A DNA stretch of 64,000 bases from Burkholderia sp. USMB20 (lineage in GTDB: Bacteria; Pseudomonadota; Gammaproteobacteria; Burkholderiales; Burkholderiaceae), in assembly GCF_000949135.2 (NCBI RefSeq), contig NZ_JTAN02000021.1, positions 124,001 to 188,000 on the forward strand. The letters run 5' to 3'. The position numbers and the translations under genes are program-made. The notes under the pieces are model-generated. The model made no database searches. It was not told where the DNA came from and saw nothing but the letters and a program-made list of their open reading frames with translations. Positions 8,134 to 16,124 of this stretch are shown here, in pieces (positions within the stretch are counted from its first letter, which is position 1; each line of letters starts with the position of its first letter).

Positions 8134-9204
8134 TCAGCGCGCACGCGGATCGAACACGCGGTACAGCGCGTCGGTCAGCAGGTTGACGGTGATGAACATC
8201 GCGCCGATCACGAGCGTCGCGCCGAGCACCGCGTTCATGTCGGCGTTCAGCAGCGCACCCGTCAGGTACGAGCCGAGCCCGGGCCACGCGAACACGATCT
8301 CGGTCAGCACCGAGCCTTCGAGCAGGTTGCTGTACGTGAGCGCGATCACGGTCAGGAGCGGCACCGCGATGTTCCCGAACGCGTGCCGCCAGATCACGCG
8401 GCGCTCGGACAGGCCCTTCGCGCGCGCGGTGACGATGTATTCCTGGCTCAGCTGGTCGAGCATGAACGAGCGCGTCATCCGGCTCAGGTACGCGACCGAG
8501 TAGTAGCCGAGGATCGCGGCCGGCAGCGCGATGTGCGACACCGCGTTGCGGAACACGTCCCACTCGCCCGCGAGCGCCGCGTCGATCAGCAGGCTGCCCG
8601 TGCGCGGGTCGACCATCCCGTCGTACACCGGGTCGAGCCGGCCGGGGCCGCCGACCCAGTGCAGCCGCGCATAGAACAGCAGCAGCCCCATCAGCCCGAG
8701 CCAGAACACCGGCACCGAATTGCCGATCAGGCCGACGAAGCGCGCGACGTGGTCGATCGGCCGGTTGTGCTTCACCGCGGCCGCGACGCCGAGCGGCACG
8801 CCGATCGCGATGCCGATCAGCGTCGCGATCGTCGCGAGTTCGAGCGTGGCGGGGAACACGCGCCTGATGTCGTCGAGCACCGGGTTCGACGTCAGCAGCG
8901 ACATGCCGAGATCGCCGTGCAGCACGTCGCGCGCGTAGATCAGGAACTGCGTGACGAGCGGCTTGTCGAGGCCCAGCGCGATGCGTTCGGCCGCGTACGC
9001 CTCGGCCGACGCGCGATCGCCGAGGATCGCGAGCACGGGATCGATCGGCACCTTGCGGCCGATCACGAACGTCAGCGCGAGCAGCCCCGCGAACGTGACG
9101 GCGAGCGTGAGCGCCCAGCGCAGCACGCGCAGCGCCCAGCGTACGGCCGGGCGGCGCGCGGGCAGCGTGCGCAGTGCTTCGAGGGAGGAGGCGGGAGTCG
9201 ACAT
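8134..9204 (-). CDS. ddpB: peptide ABC importer permease, DdpB-type
   Basis: This 356-residue inner-membrane protein of the DppB family has a first helix near 30-48 (LTLAVTFAGLLALTFVIG). A long periplasmic loop follows with a LGLDKPLVTQFLIYARDVL segment, then five more helices. The coupling loop is TARAKGLSERRVIWRHAFGN, and the C-terminus reads LTDALYRVFDPRAR. The 30 extra N-terminal residues over E. coli DdpB are basic and cytoplasmic. The gene begins 10 bases after the binding-protein gene, consistent with co-transcription. Confidence 0.88.
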   Translation of the reverse strand: MSTPASSLEALRTLPARRPAVRWALRVLRWALTLAVTFAGLLALTFVIGRKVPIDPVLAILGDRASAEAYAAERIALGLDKPLVTQFLIYARDVLHGDLGMSLLTSNPVLDDIRRVFPATLELATIATLIGIAIGVPLGVAAAVKHNRPIDHVARFVGLIGNSVPVFWLGLMGLLLFYARLHWVGGPGRLDPVYDGMVDPRTGSLLIDAALAGEWDVFRNAVSHIALPAAILGYYSVAYLSRMTRSFMLDQLSQEYIVTARAKGLSERRVIWRHAFGNIAVPLLTVIALTYSNLLEGSVLTEIVFAWPGLGSYLTGALLNADMNAVLGATLVIGAMFITVNLLTDALYRVFDPRAR

Positions 9205-9214
9205 GCGGCGAATC

Positions 9215-10816
9215 TTATTGCTTCTTCAGGTTACGGTACGACACGAGATCGTTGATCGGTCCGACTTCGAGCCCGCTCACGCCGGGCCGCGTCGCGACTT
9301 GCGCGACCTTCTCGAACATGATCACGAACGGCGAACGCGCGAGCAGGTCCTTCTGCATCGCCTGATACCGTTGCGCGCGTTGCGCGGCGGTCGGCTCGGC
9401 GAGCGCGGCGTCGGTCTCCTTCGTCAGTTGCGGAATGTCCCAGCTGTTGCGCCAGGCCAGCATTTTATAGCTCGACTTGTCGGAGTTGTCGGGGTTCCAT
9501 GCGAAACCCTGCGCGTTGCTGTGCGGGTCGATGTAGTCGGCCGACCATTCGCCGATATAGATGTCGTGCTGGCGCGCACGGTATTTCGCGAGCGTCTGCT
9601 TGTTGTCGCCGGGAATCAGCTGCACCTTGACGCCCGCCTGCGCGAAGTTCGCCTGCACGGCCTGCGCGATCTCCGTATACGGATAGTCGTTGCGCACGTC
9701 CATCGTCACCGAGAAGCCGTTCGGCACGCCGGCCTTCGCAAGCAGCGCCTTCGCCTTCGCGACGTCGAGCTTGTACGGGTTCGCATTCAGCGTGCCGAGG
9801 AAGCCTTCGGGCAGGAAGGTCTGGTGCACCTTGTAAGTCGTCTTCACGACGTTGCTCTGGATGCCGGAATAATCGACCAGCCACTTCAGCGCTTCCTGCA
9901 CGTCGGGCTTCGCGAGCGTCGGGTTCTTCGTGTTCAGGCCGAGATAGAGCAGCGTCGCCTGCGGCGAGGCCATGACCTTCGCCTTGCCGGATTTCACGAC
10001 CGACGCGAGATCGTCGGGGCTCAGGTCGCGCGCCGCGTCGACGTCACCGTTTTCCAGCAGCAGGCGCTGGCTCGCCGCTTCGGGCACGTGGCGCAGCACG
10101 ATGCGCTTCATCGCGAGCGGCAGCCGGTAGCCGTCGAAGCGCTGCAGCACGATGCTGTCGCCGGCTGCCCACTTAACCAGCTTGTACGCGCCGGAGCCGG
10201 CCTCGTTGGTTTTCAGCCATGCGTTGCCGAAGTCGTCGCCCTGCTGGTGCGACAGCAGCAGCTTCCTGTCGAGCACCGACGCGGGCCACGCGCCCAGCAC
10301 GTTCAGCACGAAGGTAGGCGCGTATTTGTGGTCGGTCGTGATCGACACCGTCTGGTCGTCGAGTTTCTTCACGTTCGCGACGACGTTCGCCTTCGTGAGG
10401 CCGATGCCGGTCAGCACGGCGCCCGGGCCCTTGTCGAGCAGCACCGCGCGCTGGATCGACCAGGCGACGTCGTCGGCCGTCAGCGGGTTGCCCGAGTGGA
10501 ACTTGAGGCCCGGGCGCAGCTTGAACGTATAGGTCAGCCCGTCGGGGCTCACCGTCCACGACTGCGCGACGTCGCCGTTGAATTTCGACGGATCGCGCAG
10601 GTCGACGCGCACGAGCCGGTCGTACGTGTTCGCGACGTATTCCTCCGGCACCAGCTCGTAGATCTCGCCGGGATCGAGCGTCGTGAATTCGTCGAGCAGC
10701 GTGGCCATCACGAACATGTCCTTCGGTGTTTCCGCGCGTGCGGCGGCAAGCGGAACGGCGGCGAGCACGGACGCGGCGGCCAGCGCCGCGACGAGCCGGG
10801 AGGTCTGGGGCTTCAT
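9215..10816 (-). CDS. ddpA: periplasmic peptide-binding protein (SBP family 5), DdpA-type
   Basis: This 533-residue secreted binding protein has a signal peptide of about 28 residues (cleavage near ARA-ET). The family 5 fold begins FTTLDPGEIYELVP. The typical TYTFKLRPGLKFHSGNPLTA segment occurs in two parts, and the C-terminal lobe ends GPINDLVSYRNLKKQ. It should bind the imported peptide in the periplasm and deliver it to the DdpB/C permeases. A close paralogue lies at 16125-17714. Substrate assignment to D-Ala-D-Ala rests only on the adjacent dipeptidase. Confidence 0.88.
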   Translation of the reverse strand: MKPQTSRLVAALAAASVLAAVPLAAARAETPKDMFVMATLLDEFTTLDPGEIYELVPEEYVANTYDRLVRVDLRDPSKFNGDVAQSWTVSPDGLTYTFKLRPGLKFHSGNPLTADDVAWSIQRAVLLDKGPGAVLTGIGLTKANVVANVKKLDDQTVSITTDHKYAPTFVLNVLGAWPASVLDRKLLLSHQQGDDFGNAWLKTNEAGSGAYKLVKWAAGDSIVLQRFDGYRLPLAMKRIVLRHVPEAASQRLLLENGDVDAARDLSPDDLASVVKSGKAKVMASPQATLLYLGLNTKNPTLAKPDVQEALKWLVDYSGIQSNVVKTTYKVHQTFLPEGFLGTLNANPYKLDVAKAKALLAKAGVPNGFSVTMDVRNDYPYTEIAQAVQANFAQAGVKVQLIPGDNKQTLAKYRARQHDIYIGEWSADYIDPHSNAQGFAWNPDNSDKSSYKMLAWRNSWDIPQLTKETDAALAEPTAAQRAQRYQAMQKDLLARSPFVIMFEKVAQVATRPGVSGLEVGPINDLVSYRNLKKQ

Positions 10817-10880
10817 GTGCGTTTCTCCATGTGTCGTTGAAGTCGTTGAACGTGAACGGTGAAGGGAACGTGCAGCGTCG

Positions 10881-11444
10881 TTACATCAGGCGCCACGGGC
10901 CGCTCGCGTCGTTGTCGATCTGCGGCAACGCATGCGAACCGGGCAGCTCGTAGTGCCACCACTCGCTGTCGATATGCGCGAAGCCGGCCGCGTGCATCAC
11001 GCCGAGCAGCAGCAGCCGGTTGCGTTGCACGGCTTCGGGCAGCCCCGCGTGGAAGTGGCCCGACGCGGCCACCATCTCGTCGAAGCCGGTGCCCATGTCG
11101 AGCACCTCGCCGTTCGCGTCGACGAGTGTCAGGTCGAGCGCGGTGCCGCGGCTGTGGTTCGAGCCGCGGCCGAGATCGGCGACGAAGTTCGGGTCGGGCA
11201 GGAAATCCCACAGCACCTGCTGCGCCTGCGGCGGCCGGTACGCATCGTAGACGCGCAGCGTGAAGCCGGCCTGCGCGGCGACGTCGACCGCGCGGCGCAG
11301 CGCGGCTTCGGCGGGCTCGAGCAGCAGGCAGTGCGCGCGGCGGTAGATCGCCTTGCCGGTCAGGTTGCGCTCGGTCGCGTAGACGAGATCGATCTCGACG
11401 CGATGCGTGGCGGGTGTGATTTCGACGAGGCGGGGAGGGTTCAT
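10881..11444 (-). CDS. ddpX: D-alanyl-D-alanine dipeptidase (VanX/DdpX family, M15D)
   Basis: This 187-residue zinc dipeptidase has the VanX-family motif SxHxxGxAxD (Ser95 to Asp104, with His97 and Asp104 as zinc ligands). The ExWWH motif (Glu161 catalytic base, His164 ligand) and the conserved Arg in YDAYRP (Arg70) are also present. It hydrolyses D-Ala-D-Ala to D-alanine. No signal peptide is visible, so it acts in the cytoplasm on the imported dipeptide, as in E. coli, rather than giving vancomycin resistance. It is the second gene of the operon, 15 bases after the regulator gene and 64 bases before the binding-protein gene. Confidence 0.92.
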   Translation of the reverse strand: MNPPRLVEITPATHRVEIDLVYATERNLTGKAIYRRAHCLLLEPAEAALRRAVDVAAQAGFTLRVYDAYRPPQAQQVLWDFLPDPNFVADLGRGSNHSRGTALDLTLVDANGEVLDMGTGFDEMVAASGHFHAGLPEAVQRNRLLLLGVMHAAGFAHIDSEWWHYELPGSHALPQIDNDASGPWRLM

Positions 11445-11459
11445 CGGCGGTCGGGGCGC

Positions 11460-12341
11460 TCAGGATTCGAATTGGTCGAACGTGCGCTGCAGTTCGCGGT
11501 TGCGCGCGACGCGCCGGTCGATCGCGGGGCCGAGGCGGTCGACCACGGCGGTGATCAGCAGGTTGAACAGGCAGGTGAGCGGCGCGAGCGAATCCCAGAA
11601 CTGGCCGACGTCGGTCTTCACCTGCAGCAGGTCGGCCGGCCATTCACGCGCCCACGGGCAATAGAGATCGGTGACCAGCGCGAACGGCTGGCCGCGCTCG
11701 GCGGCCGCCTGGCAATAGCGGCGCGCGCTGCGCGAATAGGCACGCGTATCGGTGACGATGCAGTACGGCCGCTCGAATTCGGAATTCAGCGAATCGACGT
11801 ACGAGCCCGACTGACCGTCGGAATAGAACACGCGAGGGCGCAGGTATTCGAGATAGCTGCTGAACGCATTGCTGATGCCGCGGGTCGACTGGATGCCGAG
11901 GATGAACACGGCGTCGGCATGCGCGATCCGGTCCGCGACCTGCGCGAACACGGGTTCTTCCGCGAGCCGGTAGACGTGGCGGATCGCGTCGAGTTCGCGA
12001 TCGAGCGACGATGCCAGCGTGCCGTCGCTGCGGGTGCCGTCGCCGTCGCTCACGTGTGTGCCGGCGGCGCGGCGATATTCGTCGAGGCGATCGGTGATCA
12101 TCCACGGGCGATCGCTGCCGCCGCGCAGTTCGCGTTTCAGATCGTCGAGGTTCCGGTAGCCGATGCTGCGCAGGAAGCGCCCGACCGAGATGCCGCTGGT
12201 GCCGGCCTGCTGCGCGATCTGGTCGGCGGTTTCGAGCCCGAGACGGTCGAGGTTCGCGAGCATGTAGCTCGCGATGCGCTTCGCGGTCGGCGTCAGCTCG
12301 GCAAAGCGGGATTCGACGGTATGGGCGAACGCGCAGGTCAT
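11460..12341 (-). CDS. MurR/RpiR-family transcriptional regulator of the ddp operon
   Basis: This 293-residue protein has an N-terminal RpiR helix-turn-helix (LTPTAKRIASYMLANL, then QAGTSGISVGRFLRSIGY, about 16-75). A C-terminal SIS sugar-isomerase-like domain (about 125-260) contains ILGIQSTRGISNAFSSYL. SIS domains bind phosphorylated sugars or cell-wall intermediates, as MurR binds MurNAc-6-phosphate. The gene is 15 bases upstream of ddpX on the same strand, so regulator, dipeptidase and importer form one operon with probable self-regulation. E. coli ddp lacks such a first gene, so this is a lineage-specific control scheme. Confidence 0.88.
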   Translation of the reverse strand: MTCAFAHTVESRFAELTPTAKRIASYMLANLDRLGLETADQIAQQAGTSGISVGRFLRSIGYRNLDDLKRELRGGSDRPWMITDRLDEYRRAAGTHVSDGDGTRSDGTLASSLDRELDAIRHVYRLAEEPVFAQVADRIAHADAVFILGIQSTRGISNAFSSYLEYLRPRVFYSDGQSGSYVDSLNSEFERPYCIVTDTRAYSRSARRYCQAAAERGQPFALVTDLYCPWAREWPADLLQVKTDVGQFWDSLAPLTCLFNLLITAVVDRLGPAIDRRVARNRELQRTFDQFES

Positions 12342-12347
12342 CGGACT

Positions 12348-12390
12348 GTTAGATGTTTGTCATCGGATGATTCAGTGTCATCCATCTAAC
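12348..12390. promoter_or_regulatory. inverted-repeat operator candidate in front of the RpiR-ddp operon
   Basis: An 8-base inverted repeat, GTTAGATG (12348-12355) and CATCTAAC (12383-12390), encloses a smaller palindrome, TCATCGGATGA (12360-12370). A further TCATCC half lies beside the right arm. The site starts 7 bases upstream of the regulator's ATG, inside the expected promoter and 5' UTR. The RpiR protein itself is the natural candidate ligand. No binding data can be read from sequence. Confidence 0.6.
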
Positions 12391-12503
12391 AAAGCCAAAA
12401 TCATTCGCGCCAGCGGATAAAAACTATGGTTTAGCGGAGGGTGATAGGGTCGGGTACGCGTCCCCGACGGCAATGTCGCGATGCGTAACCACGCAGATTA
12501 TTT

Positions 12504-12562
12504 CTGACAGAGATATTTTACGCTTATGTCTGTCAGCAATAATTTGCGTTTATGTCTGTCAG
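12504..12562 (+). promoter_or_regulatory. repeated half-sites (HipB operator candidates) upstream of hipBA
   Basis: Three copies of the same 12-mer are seen. CTGACAGAGATA (12504-12515) faces TATGTCTGTCAG (12525-12536) as a near-perfect inverted pair, and TATGTCTGTCAG recurs at 12551-12562 as a direct repeat 26 bases on. They lie 37-95 bases before the hipB start in an AT-rich stretch unlike its surroundings. Antitoxins of this family repress their own operon by binding several such sites. Confidence 0.75.
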
Positions 12563-12598
12563 AGATATACTGCATTTATTGCCTACTGGACCCGAGCC

Positions 12599-12847
12599 GT
12601 GGATTTCATCGTCAATACGCCCGCGCAACTGGGCGAAATCCTGTCGTCCGCGCGTCAGGCCAAGGGGCTGACGCAAGCCGAGGCGGCGGCGCGCATCGGC
12701 GTCGGCCAGTCGCGCCTGTCGTCGCTCGAGACCACGCGCACCGCCAGCCTGTCGCTCAGCCAATTGCTCGAACTGACCGCGCTGTACGGGCTCGAGCTCA
12801 GCGTCCGCACGAAGGATGGGCGCGACGCTGCCGACATTGACTGGTAA
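12599..12847 (+). CDS. hipB: HipB-like antitoxin, XRE-family helix-turn-helix
   Basis: This 82-residue protein from a GTG at 12599 begins VDFIVNTPAQLGEILSSAR. An XRE helix-turn-helix follows (LTQAEAAARIGVGQSRLSSLE, about 23-43) and a C-terminal strand region (LSVRTKDG) that dimerises in HipB. It should neutralise the HipA kinase and repress the operon. The GTG is preferred because the upstream in-frame extension to 12473 runs through the operator repeats and has no family similarity. Three bases separate it from hipA. Confidence 0.85.
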   Translation: MDFIVNTPAQLGEILSSARQAKGLTQAEAAARIGVGQSRLSSLETTRTASLSLSQLLELTALYGLELSVRTKDGRDAADIDW

Positions 12848-12850
12848 GCG

Positions 12851-14185
12851 ATGGGGCGCAACTCGCACACCCGCGCGCTGTCGATCTGGGCCAACGGCCA
12901 GCGGGTCGGGACATGGCGGATTCCGGCGCGCGGCGACATGGAGTTGCGGTACGACGCCGGCTGGAAGCAGTCCGCCGCGGGCCGCCCGTTGTCGCTGTCG
13001 CTGCCGTTCGGCGTCGGCGATGCGCCGTTGCGCGGCGAGCGCGTGAACCACTACTTCGACAATCTGCTGCCGGACAGCGACGCCATTCGTCGCCGGCTGG
13101 CGTCCCGGTTCGGTACGGCGACGATCGAGCCGTTCGATCTGCTCGCCGCGCTCGGCCGGGACTGCGTCGGCGCGGTACAACTGCTCGGGGAAGACGAAAC
13201 ACCGACCGGCCATGACCGGATCGACGGTACGCCGTTGTCGGACGACGAGGTGGCGCGCGTGCTCGATCAGGCGAGCGGGGTGGCGGGCGGTGCGCAGGAT
13301 GACGATGATTTCCGCCTGTCGCTCGCCGGCGCGCAGGAAAAGACCGCGCTGCTGTTTCACGAAGGGCGATGGATGCGCCCGCATGGCGCGACACCGACGA
13401 CGCATATCCTCAAGCTGCCGCTCGGGCTGGTCGGCAACAAGCGCGCGGATCTCACCGCCTCCGTCGAAAACGAGTGGCTGTGTCTCGCGATCCTGCGCGC
13501 GTACGGCCTGCCGACGGCCGATGCCGAAATCGTGCGTTTCGGCGACCACAAGGTGCTGTCGGTCGCGCGTTTCGATCGCGCGCTGCATCGTGATGGCGGA
13601 TGGCTGTTGCGGTTGCCGCAAGAGGATTTCTGCCAGGCGCTCGGTGTGCCGCCGCATCTGAAATACGAATCGCAGGGCGGCCCCGGCGTGCCGGACCTTG
13701 CCGCCATCCTGCGCCGTTCGGAAACGGCGCAGGTCGACCTCGACACGCTATTCGCCGCGCTGATCGTGTTCTGGATGCTTGCCGCACCGGACGGGCATGC
13801 GAAGAACTTCAGCCTGCGCCTGCTGCCGGGCGGTCGGTTCCGATTGACGCCGCTCTACGACGTGATGTCGATCTGGCCGGTCGAGGGCGACGGCGCGAAC
13901 CAGTGGTCGTGGCACAAGGCCAAACTCGCGATGGCCGTGCACGGCAAGCGCAAGCACTACGCGATGCGCGACATCACGCGCCGTCACTTCAGTGCGATGG
14001 CCGAGCATTGTTTGCTCGGCGATATCGCGACGTCGATCATCGAACGGCTGGTCGCCGCGACGCCGCACGTGATCGAATCGGTCGGTGCGGCGCTGCCGGC
14101 CGGGTTTCCGGCGCGGATCGCCGAACGCGTTCTGGGCGGATTGCACTTCGCCGCGCAGCGCCTCGACGAAATGCCGCGTGCTTGA
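12851..14185 (+). CDS. hipA: HipA-family serine/threonine kinase toxin
   Basis: This 444-residue protein matches E. coli HipA in length and layout: an N-terminal HipA_N domain (about 10-115) and a C-terminal kinase domain. The SLAGAQEKTALL loop contains Ser157, equivalent to the autophosphorylated Ser150. The catalytic Asp is Asp314 in PDGHAKNFS, and the Mg-binding Asp is Asp337 in LYDVMS. All key residues are present, so it should be an active kinase. HipA phosphorylates glutamyl-tRNA synthetase and induces dormancy and persistence. HipB is encoded immediately upstream. The pair sits between two unrelated minus-strand blocks, as expected for a module acquired by transfer. Confidence 0.93.
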   Translation: MGRNSHTRALSIWANGQRVGTWRIPARGDMELRYDAGWKQSAAGRPLSLSLPFGVGDAPLRGERVNHYFDNLLPDSDAIRRRLASRFGTATIEPFDLLAALGRDCVGAVQLLGEDETPTGHDRIDGTPLSDDEVARVLDQASGVAGGAQDDDDFRLSLAGAQEKTALLFHEGRWMRPHGATPTTHILKLPLGLVGNKRADLTASVENEWLCLAILRAYGLPTADAEIVRFGDHKVLSVARFDRALHRDGGWLLRLPQEDFCQALGVPPHLKYESQGGPGVPDLAAILRRSETAQVDLDTLFAALIVFWMLAAPDGHAKNFSLRLLPGGRFRLTPLYDVMSIWPVEGDGANQWSWHKAKLAMAVHGKRKHYAMRDITRRHFSAMAEHCLLGDIATSIIERLVAATPHVIESVGAALPAGFPARIAERVLGGLHFAAQRLDEMPRA

Positions 14186-14222
14186 CGCCGGACGCGCGGG
14201 TGCCCGACGCGCTGCCCATCGG

Positions 14223-15476
14223 CTACTGCTGCATGTCCGGCGCCTCGCGCAGCCGCCAGATCGTATTGCACTGCTGGCCGCCGAGGCTCGTCGAGCGCAG
14301 CGTGATGACGGCGCCGGTGGAGATCCGATACCAGAAATGGGTCATCAGATCGGGGCCCTTGTGCTGCCCCTGCCCATCGATCAGCACCTCGCATCGCAGC
14401 GGCGACGGCGAGCCGGACGGGTGCGTGATATACACGTTCAGCCGCGCGATGTCGCGGGTCGCGGTCAACACGATCTCGTGGTTCCCGCTGCCGACGAGCA
14501 TCGTGCCGCCCGGTTCGTCGATCGCCTGCAGGTACGCGCCCGCGCTGCCCTCGATCGCGGCGGAGGTGACGGTCAGCCCGGCCGAACGCACGTATTCGGT
14601 CGCGGCGATGCGGTGGGCGAGCGCATCGTCCGGCGCCGGCGTGCCGTCCGACAGCGCGAACGGCATGCCGTCGCGCAATGCGGCGTCGACGTGGTTCGCG
14701 TAGTAGCGCCAGCGATCGAAGAAACGGATGTCGCCGGTCATGTGCAGCGCGCGGATCGGTTCGCCCTGATAGCGCAACGTCGTGGCGCCGTTGCTCGGAT
14801 CGAACGATTCGTGAATGCCGTTCTTGCTGACGAAGTTCTGGACCGGGTCGAGCAGCGCGGTTTCGCCGCGCGCGCCCCACAGGTGCAGGAACGTCGTGTC
14901 GATCCCGAAGCATTCCTGAAAGTCGGTGCCGATGCGAGCGACGCAGTCGCGCAGATGCGCCGCGAAGCGCGCCCACGCCGTGGCCGTGCCGGCGACGAGC
15001 CCGGCCTGCAGCGCTCCGCCGTGACGCGCCTTCACGTCGTCGACGACGAGACGCCAGTGCGCGTCGCGTCGCTCGCCGATCAGCGGCGTGACGATGAACG
15101 TGCAGAACAGCGGGTCGGGGCACGCGTACAGGCGGTCGTCGGCGATCCGGGAGAACAGGTCGAACGAGGACGCGCAGAACCAGATGTCCGCGTCGTACAG
15201 CGCGAGTTTCGTGATGTGCGGATTGCGCGCGCAATAGTCGGCGGCCTCGATGAAGCGGCCGACCGGCAGCGCATGCGCGCTCGACGCTTCGACCACGTCG
15301 ACCGACTGGCTTTCCAGGATGCGCCGCTTGTGTTCGGACAGTCCGTAGCCGATGACGGCCACCTGCCCGTCGTAGCCTGTCTGCCGCAGCGACAGCAGGA
15401 ACGGCACGAGCATCTCGTACCACGCGCGGTTGTTGTCGTTGATCGCCACGCAGACCGCGTGTCCGTTCGCATGCAT
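14223..15476 (-). CDS. putative GT-A-fold glycosyltransferase, unrecognised family
   Basis: This 417-residue protein starts at 15476 with GGGAGG four bases upstream. The N-terminal half resembles a nucleotide-sugar glycosyltransferase: a start of the form AVCVAINDNN, a strand-helix with GQVAVIGYG, and a KLALYDADIWF stretch in which DAD looks like the metal-binding DxD motif. The C-terminal 130 residues (after about 290) look like a separate beta-rich domain. No signal peptide or membrane helix is seen. It follows a methyltransferase gene by 26 bases and is probably co-transcribed with it. Acceptor and sugar are unknown, and the family is not one I can name. Confidence 0.55.
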   Translation of the reverse strand: MHANGHAVCVAINDNNRAWYEMLVPFLLSLRQTGYDGQVAVIGYGLSEHKRRILESQSVDVVEASSAHALPVGRFIEAADYCARNPHITKLALYDADIWFCASSFDLFSRIADDRLYACPDPLFCTFIVTPLIGERRDAHWRLVVDDVKARHGGALQAGLVAGTATAWARFAAHLRDCVARIGTDFQECFGIDTTFLHLWGARGETALLDPVQNFVSKNGIHESFDPSNGATTLRYQGEPIRALHMTGDIRFFDRWRYYANHVDAALRDGMPFALSDGTPAPDDALAHRIAATEYVRSAGLTVTSAAIEGSAGAYLQAIDEPGGTMLVGSGNHEIVLTATRDIARLNVYITHPSGSPSPLRCEVLIDGQGQHKGPDLMTHFWYRISTGAVITLRSTSLGGQQCNTIWRLREAPDMQQ

Positions 15477-15502
15477 GGTGCCTCCCGTTGCGCGTGCGCG
15501 GC

Positions 15503-16045
15503 TCAATAGCCGACGTGACGCTCGCACACGACCGCGCCGCAGCCGCGGCTGTCGTGATATGTGATGTGAAACTGCTTGTTGTCCCACAGCCATTGGAAGA
15601 CGGCCTGGTAGACGCCCGACGTGTTCATGTCGTGCAGCACGATCTTCTTGCGCGCGAGCGGTCCGAACCGGTTCAGTTCGGCGAGCGTCTGCTCGTACGT
15701 GTGCGTGGTGTCGATGAACAGCAGGTCGCACGCGAGCGGGTCCATTGCGAGGTCATCGGCAATCCTGAATTCGAAGTCGATCGCCAGTTCCTGCGCCGCG
15801 TGCTTCAGCTCGTCCTGGATGTGGAAATACTGATCGGTGATGTCGACCGACACGAGCCGCTTCGGCTGCGCGAGCATGAAGGCCGTCGTGGTCAGTCCGG
15901 TGAACACGCCCAGCTCGAGGATGCTGTCGCATCCGGCGGCCGTGCGGGTATAGAAGTCGAAGCGCGACGGGCTGTCGCCGAGCCAGCCGATCGGTTCGAT
16001 CTTGTACTGGAGGAATTCCAGCCGTAGTTCTTGTAATGAGCGCAT
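15503..16045 (-). CDS. class I SAM-dependent methyltransferase
   Basis: This 180-residue protein has the Rossmann methyltransferase motifs: motif I ILELGVFTGLTT (about 42-53), the acidic end of strand 2 (RLVSVDIT) and a strand 4 region LLFIDTTHTYEQTLAEL. It resembles the Methyltransf_24/CmcI-like group that methylates small molecules or sugars. It lies between a periplasmic binding protein gene (79 bases upstream) and a glycosyltransferase-like gene. A role in modifying a sugar or peptide conjugate is plausible, but the substrate is not readable. Confidence 0.8.
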   Translation of the reverse strand: MRSLQELRLEFLQYKIEPIGWLGDSPSRFDFYTRTAAGCDSILELGVFTGLTTTAFMLAQPKRLVSVDITDQYFHIQDELKHAAQELAIDFEFRIADDLAMDPLACDLLFIDTTHTYEQTLAELNRFGPLARKKIVLHDMNTSGVYQAVFQWLWDNKQFHITYHDSRGCGAVVCERHVGY

Positions 16046-16124
16046 TGCGTAGTCCCCGAGCGAAGCGCATTGGATGACGGATGCACCCGCACGCCGGCGT
16101 CGCCGGTCGCGCGGGCAGCCGGGT

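Noticed and set aside
6385-9255. 956-codon plus-strand ORF across the ddp permease and ATPase genes
   Set aside because: The minus strand has five well-motifed ABC transporter genes here. The long plus ORF is a by-product of high GC at third positions.
10881-11444. Vancomycin-resistance VanX
   Set aside because: There are no vanH or vanA genes, and the setting is an importer operon in a Gram-negative genome, so a nutritional DdpX role fits better.
12473-12598. Upstream extension of hipB by 42 codons
   Set aside because: It runs through the operator repeats, is rich in Cys and Ile unlike HipB, and has no ribosome-binding site.
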